DNA of 11,698 bases, taken from the NCBI GenBank assembly GCA_036502345.1, contig DASXYT010000293.1, positions 1-11,698 on the forward strand. Direction: 5' to 3'. Position numbers and translations under genes: made by a program. This document shows, one piece after another, positions 1 to 5,940 of this stretch. The notes under the pieces are model-generated. The model searched no databases. It was not told the DNA's origin and saw only the letters and a list, made by a program, of their open reading frames with translations. Numbering within the stretch: the stretch's first letter is position 1; the number at the start of each line of letters is the position of its first letter. The stretch comes from DATEPR01 sp036502345. GTDB taxonomy: Bacteria; Actinomycetota; Actinomycetes; Mycobacteriales; Pseudonocardiaceae.

Positions 1-28
1 CCGGATCTGCCCGGACGGTGTCGACCAT
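1..28 (-). CDS. Start of a divergent gene, 5' end only
   Basis: Only nine complete codons are inside the window, reading Met-Val-Asp-Thr-Val-Arg-Ala-Asp-Pro on the minus strand from an ATG at 28-26. The reason to believe this start is its promoter: a TAGGCT hexamer lies exactly six bases upstream of the ATG, the same arrangement as in front of dop in this window, which indicates a leaderless transcript. The product cannot be recognised from nine residues. In several actinomycetes a RecB-family exonuclease gene lies next to trmI, so that is a reasonable guess from gene order alone. The alternative is that the 28 bases are the tail of something else and the match is chance. Confidence 0.45.
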
Positions 29-34
29 GTCCGC

Positions 35-40
35 AGCCTA
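35..40 (-). promoter_or_regulatory. Leaderless -10 element of the left-edge gene
   Basis: TAGGCT on the minus strand (40 to 35), followed by six bases and an ATG at 28. It fits the actinobacterial TAnnnT -10 consensus with the transcription start falling on or next to the start codon. No convincing -35 box is visible. Confidence 0.45.
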
Positions 41-103
41 AGCGACGGTACTGACAGCACTCGGTCACGGTGGCTCGACACGCGGCGATCACAGTCCGGG
101 CTC

Positions 104-109
104 TAGCCT
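104..109 (+). promoter_or_regulatory. Leaderless -10 element of the M50 protease gene
   Basis: TAGCCT ends seven bases before the GTG at 117, and there is no Shine-Dalgarno sequence between them. This is the pattern expected for a leaderless mRNA starting at the GTG. Together with the opposite-strand element at 35-40 it makes 29-116 a compact divergent promoter region. Confidence 0.55.
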
Positions 110-116
110 GGACCCC

Positions 117-1256
117 GTGACTACCAGAACAGCCAAGCTCAGGTCGGCCGACGAGATCGGTGGGCTGCTGCTGTTCCGGGTCCGCGGGGTCCCCGTTCTG
201 CTCGCGCCGTCCTGGTGGGTCGGCTCCGTCGTCGTCACTCTGCTCTACGCGCCGTTGGTCGGCCGCTTCCTGCCGGGCACCAGCGGACTGGCCTCGATCG
301 GCCTCGCCGCCACGTTCTCCGTGCTGCTCGGCGCCTCCGTTCTCGCTCACGAACTGGGCCACTGCCTGGTCGCGATGAAGCTCGACATCCCGGTCCGCAG
401 GCTGCGGTTGTTCCTGCTCGGCGGCCTGTCCGAGGTCGGCCGCACCCCGCGCCAGCCCAGCCAGGAGGGTTGGGTCGCTGCGGCCGGGCCCGCAGTGTCG
501 CTGCTGCTCGCCGTGGTCTTCGGCGCCGGCATCCTGTTGGTGCCGGGCGCCGGCCCGGTTCGCCTGCTGGTGATCGAGTGCGCCGTGGCCAACGCCGCCG
601 TCGCCGTGTTCAACCTGCTGCCCGGCCTGCCGCTGGACGGCGGCCGGATGCTGCGCGCAGGCGTGTGGGCGGTCACCGGCAAACGCCGGTTCGGCACCAG
701 GGCCGCCGTGGTCGGCGGTGCCGCCGTGGCGATCGCGCTGATCGTGTGGGCGTTGTCCGGGCTGGTCGCCGGCAGTCCCGACCAGTGGCTGCGCCTCGGC
801 GTGTGCGTGCTGACCGCGTGGTTCGTCGTCGTCGGTGCCAGCGGTGAACTGGCCGCCGAACAGCGGCACAGCTGGCCGGAAGGCATGACCCTGGCCGAGG
901 TCGTGCGACCGATCCTGCAACTGCCGGCCGAGAGCCCGGTCGGTGACGCGCTCTTCGCCGCAGCGGGCCGGGGGGTCGTGTTGGTGCGGGCCGACGGGGT
1001 CGCGGTCGGCCTGCTGGACGAGGTGACCGCGCAGCAACTCGCCGGGTACTCGCCGATGTCGCCCGCCGAGGACGCCGCCCAGCCGATCCGGCCGGACACC
1101 GTGCTGTTCGACTCGGAGTCCGGCGAGGACATCATCGACCGGGTCAGGGACACGGCGGCCTGGCAGTTCCTGGTGGTGAACGATGACGGCAGGCCGGCAG
1201 GCGTGCTGCGCCGGGAGGACCTGAACGCGGCCCTGGCGGCCCGGCGCGCGGGCTGA
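117..1256 (+). CDS. Site-2 (M50 family) intramembrane metalloprotease with C-terminal CBS-like region
   Basis: The 379-residue product is a polytopic membrane zinc protease of the site-2 protease family, which cuts substrates inside or near the membrane. The zinc motif His-Glu-Leu-Gly-His is at residues 78-82, at the end of a hydrophobic segment. The second family motif, Asn-Leu-Leu-Pro-Gly-Leu-Pro-Leu-Asp-Gly-Gly-Arg, is at 166-177, with Asp174 the expected third zinc ligand. About six hydrophobic segments can be seen (roughly 29-45, 57-77, 119-142, 150-169, 197-218, 226-241). There is no PDZ domain. Residues about 255-379 look like a degenerate CBS pair; the stretch around 351-368 (Leu-Val-Val-Asn-Asp-Asp-Gly-Arg-Pro-Ala-Gly-Val) is typical of a CBS strand-turn-strand. 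The GTG start is chosen because of the leaderless -10 at 104-109. It is followed after 95 bases by trmI without a visible terminator, so the two may be cotranscribed. The substrate is unknown. Confidence 0.9.
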   Translation: MTTRTAKLRSADEIGGLLLFRVRGVPVLLAPSWWVGSVVVTLLYAPLVGRFLPGTSGLASIGLAATFSVLLGASVLAHELGHCLVAMKLDIPVRRLRLFLLGGLSEVGRTPRQPSQEGWVAAAGPAVSLLLAVVFGAGILLVPGAGPVRLLVIECAVANAAVAVFNLLPGLPLDGGRMLRAGVWAVTGKRRFGTRAAVVGGAAVAIALIVWALSGLVAGSPDQWLRLGVCVLTAWFVVVGASGELAAEQRHSWPEGMTLAEVVRPILQLPAESPVGDALFAAAGRGVVLVRADGVAVGLLDEVTAQQLAGYSPMSPAEDAAQPIRPDTVLFDSESGEDIIDRVRDTAAWQFLVVNDDGRPAGVLRREDLNAALAARRAG

Positions 1257-1336
1257 CCTGCCGCTCTGCGACGATTCTGCGATCACGCCGGTTTCTTGCC
1301 CTTGTTGTGTTCCCGCGCGTCCGGCAGCGCTTTATC

Positions 1337-1342
1337 AGGAGG
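1337..1342 (+). promoter_or_regulatory. Shine-Dalgarno site that fixes the trmI start
   Basis: A perfect AGGAGG sits nine bases before a TTG at 1352. It lies inside the longer open frame beginning with GTG at 1307, so it argues for initiation at the TTG. Confidence 0.8.
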
Positions 1343-1351
1343 TTCACCAGC

Positions 1352-2179
1352 TTGACCAGCGCCAGCGGCCCGTTCCAGGCCGGCGACCGTGTGCAGTTGA
1401 CCGATCCGAAGGGCCGGCACTACACGCTCGTGCTCGAATCGGGCCAGACCTACCACACGCACCGGGGCGCGCTGGAGCACGACAAGCTGATCGGCCTGCC
1501 GGAGGGCTCGGTCATCACGTCGGCGGGTGGCACGTCGTACCTCGCGCTGCGGCCACTGCTGCCGGACTACGTGCTGTCCATGCCGCGCGGCGCCCAGGTG
1601 ATCTACCCGAAGGACGCCGCCCAGATCGTCATGTGGGGCGACGTGTTCCCCGGCGCGCGGGTGCTGGAGGCCGGGGCCGGTTCCGGTGCGCTGACCTGCT
1701 CGCTGCTGCGGGCCGTCGGCGAGTCGGGCACGGTGACGTCCTACGAGGTCCGCGACGACCACGCGATCCACGCGGTGCGCAACGTCGAGCGCTTCTTCGG
1801 TGCCACACCGCCGAACTGGACGCTGCACGTTGCCGACCTGGCCGAGCACACCGGCGAGGTGGACCGGGTGATCCTGGACATGGTGGCGCCGTGGGAGGTA
1901 CTGCCCACGGTCAGCGCGAACCTGATCCCGGGTGGAGTGCTGGTCGTCTACGTGGCGACCGTGACCCAGCTGTCCAAGGTGACCGAGGCGTTGCGCGAAC
2001 AGCTGTGCTGGACCGAACCACAGGCCTGGGAGACGCTGATGCGGCCGTGGCACGTGGTCGGTCTCGCCGTCCGCCCGGAACACCGGATGGTCGGGCACAC
2101 CGCATTCCTGCTCACCGCGCGACGACTGGCCGACGGCGTCGTCGCGCCGAGGCCGCAGCGCAGGCCCAGCAAGGGCTGA
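1352..2179 (+). CDS. trmI: tRNA (adenine-58-N1)-methyltransferase TrmI
   Basis: This is the S-adenosylmethionine-dependent enzyme that makes m1A58 in the T-loop of tRNAs, acting in the cytoplasm as a tetramer in the characterised homologues. From the TTG start the protein has 275 residues, close to the mycobacterial enzyme. Landmarks are an N-terminal small beta domain (about 1-70), the family block Met-Pro-Arg-Gly-Ala-Gln-Val-Ile-Tyr-Pro-Lys-Asp at 77-88, the SAM-binding Glu-Ala-Gly-Ala-Gly-Ser-Gly at 106-112, and Asp-Met-Val-Ala-Pro-Trp-Glu at 176-182 containing the catalytic aspartate. The TTG start is supported by AGGAGG nine bases upstream and by the N-terminus Met-Thr-Ser-Ala-Ser-Gly-Pro-Phe, which resembles mycobacterial TrmI as I recall it. 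A GTG at 1307 in the same frame would add 15 Arg/Phe-rich residues unlike the family. The gene lies beside the proteasome cluster in mycobacteria too, which supports an old linkage. Confidence 0.95.
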   Translation: MTSASGPFQAGDRVQLTDPKGRHYTLVLESGQTYHTHRGALEHDKLIGLPEGSVITSAGGTSYLALRPLLPDYVLSMPRGAQVIYPKDAAQIVMWGDVFPGARVLEAGAGSGALTCSLLRAVGESGTVTSYEVRDDHAIHAVRNVERFFGATPPNWTLHVADLAEHTGEVDRVILDMVAPWEVLPTVSANLIPGGVLVVYVATVTQLSKVTEALREQLCWTEPQAWETLMRPWHVVGLAVRPEHRMVGHTAFLLTARRLADGVVAPRPQRRPSKG

Positions 2180-2194
2180 GCCCGCGCCGCGCCC

Positions 2195-2860
2195 CTAGTT
2201 GCCGGACAGCGTGTCGCACACCAGCCACTGGTCGTTCTGCTTGATCAGGTTGCCCTTGTCGGTCTCCGGTTTGGCGCCGCGGTCGGAGATCTTCAGGGTG
2301 AAGCTGCCCAGGTTGCCGTTGGTCCTGATGCCGGACGCGGCCAGCGAGAACGACGAGTCGGCGCCGCCGCTGGCCTTCTCGTGGTCGTAGATGCCCTGCA
2401 TCGCCACCTGGTCCTTGGCGCACAGGAACGTCTTGACCTTGGCCAGGTCGGTCGCCGACATGGTGTGCGCCAGCGTCGTGTACGAGTTCGCGAACCCGGA
2501 GACCACCTGGTCGGGTGATGCTTCGGCGCTACCCCGGAAGAACACGAAGTACGCCCCGGTGCCGACACCGATCGCCACGACGATCGCGATCACCAGGCCG
2601 ACGATCCGGCCGGTGCGTCGCGACGGCGGCGGCAGTTGGTCAGCCTGGCGGTACTCCGGCGGCAGGTAGCCGGGCGTGCCGAAGGCGGCGGGCTGCGCAC
2701 CGAACTGGCCCGGCTGCTGCGGGAACTGGCCGGGCGGCGCGTACTGGTGCGGGTACTGCTGCTCCGGGAACCGCGGCTGCTGCGGTTGCTGGTACGGATT
2801 CGGCTGGCCGTAGGGATCGGGCTGGCCGAAGGGTCCTGGTTGCTGGGGAGGCTGGCTCAT
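2195..2860 (-). CDS. Single-pass membrane protein with Pro/Gln-rich N-terminus and two-cysteine outer domain
   Basis: I do not recognise a named family. The 221 residues show three parts. Residues 1-79 are low-complexity and rich in Pro, Gln, Gly, Phe and Tyr, with no charge clusters. One hydrophobic segment spans about 86-108, preceded by Arg81, Arg82 and Arg85, so the N-terminus should be cytoplasmic. Residues 112-221 form a small extracytoplasmic domain with exactly two cysteines (Cys147 and Cys215), which could form a disulfide. The end (Gln-Trp-Leu-Val-Cys) resembles the end of the folded domain in the upstream neighbour (Lys-Trp-Cys-Val), as does the Ser-Pro-Asp-x-Val start of the domain, so the two are probably tandem paralogues. 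The layout recalls DUF4878/NTF2-like actinobacterial surface proteins, but that is only a resemblance. The ATG at 2860 is nine bases after the stop of the upstream gene with only a weak ribosome site, which suggests coupled translation. Its stop codon is 15 bases from that of convergent trmI. Confidence 0.88.
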   Translation of the reverse strand: MSQPPQQPGPFGQPDPYGQPNPYQQPQQPRFPEQQYPHQYAPPGQFPQQPGQFGAQPAAFGTPGYLPPEYRQADQLPPPSRRTGRIVGLVIAIVVAIGVGTGAYFVFFRGSAEASPDQVVSGFANSYTTLAHTMSATDLAKVKTFLCAKDQVAMQGIYDHEKASGGADSSFSLAASGIRTNGNLGSFTLKISDRGAKPETDKGNLIKQNDQWLVCDTLSGN

Positions 2861-2869
2861 CGCGGCGGC

Positions 2870-3793
2870 TCAGCTGGTGGGCGGGGTGCTGAAGCCGTCA
2901 CTGCCGCCGCCGTCGCCCGGCAGGTCGGTGTCCGGAATGCCGTTGTCGCCGGAACTGCCGCTGGAGCCCGCGCCGCCACCGTCGAAGTCACCGGGGTCCT
3001 GGCCGTCCACCTTCATCGACTTGGTGTCGGGCTGGAAGCCGTCGGCCGGCACGCACCACTTGCCGCTCTGCTGCTGCATCTGCAGGATGCCGTCGATGTC
3101 GACGGTGTGGCCCTCCTCCTGGAAGTTCAGGTGGATGGTCGCGGTCGCCTTGGAGCCGTTGACCTGGGCCTTCCCGGTCACGGTCGCCTTGACCTTCGAG
3201 TTCTTGAGCTGCTGCAGGCTGTCGTTGTCGGTGGGCGAGTCCTTGCCGTCACAGGAGATCGCGTCGGCCTTGCTGTTGTTCTGGGTGTTCAGGGCGTCGG
3301 CCACGGTCTGCGCGACGGCGTCCGGGCTGCTCGTGCTGCCCGAGCCGCCGAACACGCCGAAGACGAACAACAGCACGACGACGACACCGACCACGACGAC
3401 ACCGCCACCGGCCAACAACCACGGCAGTGCTTTGTTCTTCGGGGGGCCGCCGGGACCGCCCGGGTAGCCGGGGAATCCGGCCGGGGGATAGCCGGGCTGC
3501 TGTCCCGGCTGACCCGGGAACGCGCCCTGCTGGCCGGGAAAGCCACCCGGCTGCTGCGGCTGCGGCCCAGTCTGTGGGAATCCCTGTCCGTAACCCGGCT
3601 GACCGTAACCAGGTTGTTGCCCGTAGCCGGGTTGCTGCTGACCTGGTTGCTGACCGTAGCCCGGCTGTTGTCCGTAACCGGGCTGCCCGAAGCCCTGACC
3701 GGGCTGTTGGCCGTAACCGGGCTGCTGACCGAAGCCACCGGGCTGCTGGCCGTAGGGGCCTGGCTGGCCTGGTTGCTGGGGTGGCACGGACAT
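2870..3793 (-). CDS. Single-pass membrane protein with Tyr-Gly-Gln-Gln-Pro-Gly repeats and two-cysteine outer domain
   Basis: No named family is recognised. The product has 307 residues from the ATG at 3793, chosen because a purine-rich AAGGGGAGAA ribosome site ends five bases upstream; an in-frame ATG further upstream would add 14 residues without such a site. Residues 1-118 are a low-complexity Pro/Gly/Gln/Tyr tract with repeated Tyr-Gly-Gln-Gln-Pro-Gly units. Lys119 and Lys121 precede a very hydrophobic, valine-rich membrane segment at about 123-148. Residues 157-255 are a compact outer domain with two cysteines, Cys181 and Cys247. The last 45 residues are a Gly/Ser/Asp-rich tail. It is the first gene of a two-gene unit with its downstream paralogue and is divergent from arc. 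Function is unknown. An envelope role is likely from the topology, and the cytoplasmic repeat tract could self-associate, but that is speculation. Confidence 0.88.
   Translation of the reverse strand: MSVPPQQPGQPGPYGQQPGGFGQQPGYGQQPGQGFGQPGYGQQPGYGQQPGQQQPGYGQQPGYGQPGYGQGFPQTGPQPQQPGGFPGQQGAFPGQPGQQPGYPPAGFPGYPGGPGGPPKNKALPWLLAGGGVVVVGVVVVLLFVFGVFGGSGSTSSPDAVAQTVADALNTQNNSKADAISCDGKDSPTDNDSLQQLKNSKVKATVTGKAQVNGSKATATIHLNFQEEGHTVDIDGILQMQQQSGKWCVPADGFQPDTKSMKVDGQDPGDFDGGGAGSSGSSGDNGIPDTDLPGDGGGSDGFSTPPTS
3581..3757 (-). repeat. Degenerate 18-base tandem repeats encoding Tyr-Gly-Gln-Gln-Pro-Gly
   Basis: Residues 13-71 of the membrane protein are built from variants of a six-residue unit (Tyr/Phe-Gly-Gln-Gln-Pro-Gly, sometimes with one Gln dropped or with extra Gln). 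At DNA level the plus strand shows recurring CCGTAACCGGGCTG-like blocks at about 18-base steps. Synonymous differences between copies indicate an old array rather than a fresh expansion. Slippage could still change the copy number between strains. Confidence 0.8.
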
Positions 3794-3822
3794 CGAATTC
3801 TCCCCTTGAGAAAGGCGGTCTG

Positions 3823-3837
3823 TGGTGAGCATCACCA
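3823..3837. promoter_or_regulatory. Perfect palindrome, possible operator upstream of the membrane-protein pair
   Basis: TGGTGA, three bases (GCA), then TCACCA: a perfect 6+6 inverted repeat. It sits 30 bases upstream of the minus-strand ATG at 3793, in the divergent spacer shared with arc. Such a site could bind a dimeric regulator or form a small hairpin in the leader. No regulator gene is present in the window. Confidence 0.35.
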
Positions 3838-3993
3838 GGTGAGCACGGTCGGATTAGCCGTTGGACGCACGGTAGCGGTTGGCTGGTTCCCAACGACACC
3901 GGTATGGAGTAGTTCATCCCGCCGAGCGGGGGGTTGGGCCGCCTGGCCAAACAGGTCGGCATCGAGATACCCCCGATTGACGGTGATCGCCGG

Positions 3994-3999
3994 TACCGT
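3994..3999 (+). promoter_or_regulatory. Candidate -10 element for arc
   Basis: TACCGT fits the TAnnnT pattern and would start a transcript near 4006 with a leader of about 26 bases that contains the arc ribosome site. A TTGACG at 3977-3982 is only 11 bases away, too close to act as a normal -35 partner. The rest of the 238-base spacer 3794-4031 holds the palindrome at 3823-3837 and a short CCCGC-CGA-GCGGG inverted repeat at 3918-3930, and no gene that I can support. Confidence 0.3.
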
Positions 4000-4017
4000 G
4001 GAGCACACGACCGCGGG

Positions 4018-4024
4018 AGGAGGG
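4018..4024 (+). promoter_or_regulatory. Strong ribosome binding site of arc
   Basis: AGGAGGG, seven bases before the ATG at 4032, within a longer purine run. It contrasts with the leaderless starts of dop and pafA. Confidence 0.8.
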
Positions 4025-4031
4025 TGCCGAT

Positions 4032-5828
4032 ATGCAGCACGACCGTCCCGGCAGCCTGCCCGATGAGGGCGGCGAGCGGAACAACGGCCAGAGCAACGCC
4101 GAACTGTCCGCGCAGATCCGGTTTTTGGAAGATGAAGTTGCTCTGCTCCGCAGAAAGATCAACGACGCACCGCGACACACCAGGCTGCTGGAACAGCGTC
4201 TGGCCGAGGCGTCCGAGCGGGTGAGCCAGCTCACCGAACGGAACGCCAAGCTGGTGGAGACGCTGCGCGAGGCGCGCGGCCAACTTCTCGCACTGCGGGA
4301 AGAGGTCGATCGGCTCGCCCAGCCACCGAGTGGTTATGGCGTATTCCTGCGCCGGTACGAGGACAGCACTGTCGATGTCTTCACGTCCGGTAGACGAATG
4401 CGGGTAGCGGTGTCGCCGGCGGTTGAGGCGGACACCCTGAAAATCGGACAGTCGGTGCGGCTCAATGAGGCGCTCACCGTGGTCGAGGGCGGTTCCTTCG
4501 AGCGCACCGGCGAGGTCTGCACGCTGCGGGAGGTGCTGCCTGCGGAATCCATCGGCGGTGCGCTCCGGGCCCTCGTCGTCGGTCACGCCGACGAGGAGCG
4601 GGTGGTCTTCCTGGCCGACCCGCTGTCCGACGCGCCGATCAAGCCGGGCGACTCGCTCCTGGTCGACGGCAAGGCCGGGTACGCCTACGAACGCGTGCCC
4701 AAGGCCGAGGTCGAGGACCTGGTGCTGGAGGAGGTGCCCGACGTCCGGTACGAGGACATCGGTGGCCTGTTCCGGCAGATCGAGCAGATCCGGGACGCGG
4801 TGGAACTGCCGTTCCTGCACGCCGACCTGTTCAGCGAGTACGAACTGCGGCCACCCAAGGGCGTGCTGCTCTACGGCCCGCCGGGCTGTGGCAAGACGCT
4901 GATCGCCAAGGCGGTGGCCAACTCGTTGGCCAAGCAGGTCGCCCTGGCCAGAGGTGACGACGACGGCCAGGCCAAGTCGTACTTCCTGAACATCAAGGGC
5001 CCTGAGCTGCTCAACAAGTTCGTCGGCGAGACCGAGCGGCACATCCGGCTGATCTTCCAGCGAGCCAGGGAGAAGGCGTCCGAAGGCACCCCGGTGATCG
5101 TGTTCTTCGACGAGATGGACTCGATCTTCCGCACCAGGGGCAGCGGTGTGAGCTCGGACGTGGAGACCACGATCGTGCCGCAGCTGCTGTCCGAGATCGA
5201 TGGTGTTGAGGGGTTGGAGAACGTCATCGTCATCGGCGCCTCCAACCGCGAGGACATGATCGACCCGGCGATCCTGCGGCCGGGCCGACTGGACGTCAAG
5301 ATCAAGATCGAGCGGCCGGACGCCGAGGCGGCGAGGGACATCTTCACCAAGTACCTCACCTCCAACCTGCCGATCCACGCTGACGACCTGCTGGAGTTCG
5401 CCGGTGACCGGCGGGCCTGCATCGACGCGATGATCCAGCACACCGTCGAGCGGATGTACGACGAGAGCGAGGACAACCGGTTCCTGGAGGTCACCTACGC
5501 CAACGGTGACAAGGAGGTCCTGTACTTCCGCGACTTCAACTCGGGCGCGATGATCCAGAACATCGTGGACCGGGCCAAGAAGGCGGCCATCAAGTCGGTG
5601 CTGGACACGCAGCAGCACGGCCTGCGCGTGCAGCACCTGCTGGACGCCATCGTGGACGAGTTCGCGGAGAACGAGGACCTGCCCAACACCACCAACCCCG
5701 ACGACTGGGCTCGGATCTCCGGCAAGAAGGGGGAGCGGATCGTCTACATCCGCACCCTCGTCACCGGGAAGAACCAGGAGTCGGGGCGGGCGATCGACAC
5801 GGCCACCAACACCGGTCAGTACCTGTAA
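4032..5828 (+). CDS. arc: Proteasome-associated AAA+ ATPase ARC (Mpa)
   Basis: This hexameric unfoldase recognises pupylated proteins, unfolds them with ATP and passes them into the 20S proteasome. The 598 residues match the family length. In order: an N-terminal coiled coil (about 24-96, heptads rich in Leu, Glu and Arg) that binds Pup; a tandem OB interdomain (about 100-225); and the AAA+ module with Walker A Gly-Pro-Pro-Gly-Cys-Gly-Lys-Thr at 282-289, a Lys-Phe-Val-Gly pore loop at 329-332, Walker B ending in Asp360-Glu361, a sensor asparagine at 405 and arginine-finger candidates Arg416 and Arg419. The C-terminus is Gly-Gln-Tyr-Leu, the tail whose penultimate tyrosine docks into the alpha ring. 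The ATG at 4032 follows AGGAGGG (4018-4024) by seven bases. An intrinsic terminator begins nine bases after the stop, so arc is transcribed separately from dop. Confidence 0.98.
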   Translation: MQHDRPGSLPDEGGERNNGQSNAELSAQIRFLEDEVALLRRKINDAPRHTRLLEQRLAEASERVSQLTERNAKLVETLREARGQLLALREEVDRLAQPPSGYGVFLRRYEDSTVDVFTSGRRMRVAVSPAVEADTLKIGQSVRLNEALTVVEGGSFERTGEVCTLREVLPAESIGGALRALVVGHADEERVVFLADPLSDAPIKPGDSLLVDGKAGYAYERVPKAEVEDLVLEEVPDVRYEDIGGLFRQIEQIRDAVELPFLHADLFSEYELRPPKGVLLYGPPGCGKTLIAKAVANSLAKQVALARGDDDGQAKSYFLNIKGPELLNKFVGETERHIRLIFQRAREKASEGTPVIVFFDEMDSIFRTRGSGVSSDVETTIVPQLLSEIDGVEGLENVIVIGASNREDMIDPAILRPGRLDVKIKIERPDAEAARDIFTKYLTSNLPIHADDLLEFAGDRRACIDAMIQHTVERMYDESEDNRFLEVTYANGDKEVLYFRDFNSGAMIQNIVDRAKKAAIKSVLDTQQHGLRVQHLLDAIVDEFAENEDLPNTTNPDDWARISGKKGERIVYIRTLVTGKNQESGRAIDTATNTGQYL

Positions 5829-5837
5829 CACCTCACG

Positions 5838-5883
5838 CCGAGCCGCCCCGGAGGGTCACCATCCTCCGGGGCGGCTCGGTTTT
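5838..5883 (+). terminator. Intrinsic terminator after arc
   Basis: A perfect 17-base-pair GC-rich stem (5838-5854 pairing with 5863-5879) encloses an eight-base loop and is followed by TTTT at 5880-5883. On the opposite strand no T-run follows the stem, so it acts for plus-strand transcription only. It separates arc from dop. Confidence 0.92.
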
Positions 5884-5928
5884 CGGCTGCCGCCCGCAGG
5901 TCCGCACGACCGGAACAGGCGCTGCCCG

Positions 5929-5934
5929 TAGGCT
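5929..5934 (+). promoter_or_regulatory. Leaderless -10 element of dop
   Basis: TAGGCT, then GGAGGC, then the ATG at 5941. The six-base gap places transcription initiation at or beside the start codon. The GGAGG resembles a ribosome site but is only one base from the ATG, too close to work as one, so a leaderless message is the better reading. Confidence 0.65.
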
Positions 5935-5940
5935 GGAGGC

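Noticed and set aside
1265..1282. Direct repeat of TCTGCGA with an 11-base period after the M50 gene
   Set aside because: Two copies of seven bases are too little to call a regulator site.
1307..1351. Extended trmI N-terminus from the GTG at 1307
   Set aside because: It would place the perfect AGGAGG inside the coding region and add 15 basic residues not expected in TrmI. The TTG at 1352 fits both the ribosome site and the family.
3878..3894. GTTGG and CCAAC inverted repeat in the divergent spacer
   Set aside because: Five base pairs with a seven-base loop is weak and could be chance.
3977..3999. TTGACG plus TACCGT as a complete -35/-10 promoter for arc
   Set aside because: The spacing is 11 bases, far from the 16-18 needed. 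Only the -10 is kept, at low confidence.
2636..4066. A 476-codon plus-strand open frame opposite the repeat membrane protein
   Set aside because: Its Leu/Arg/Ala-rich translation follows from the antisense of Gly/Pro/Gln codons and it overlaps the arc start. The minus-strand frame has a ribosome site, membrane segment and folded domain.
3249..5831. An 860-codon open frame on the minus strand, antisense to arc
   Set aside because: It runs across arc, whose motifs are certain, and across a recognisable minus-strand gene in another frame. Its composition (Leu/Val/Arg/Asp/His-rich, no motif) is typical of an antisense shadow in GC-rich DNA.
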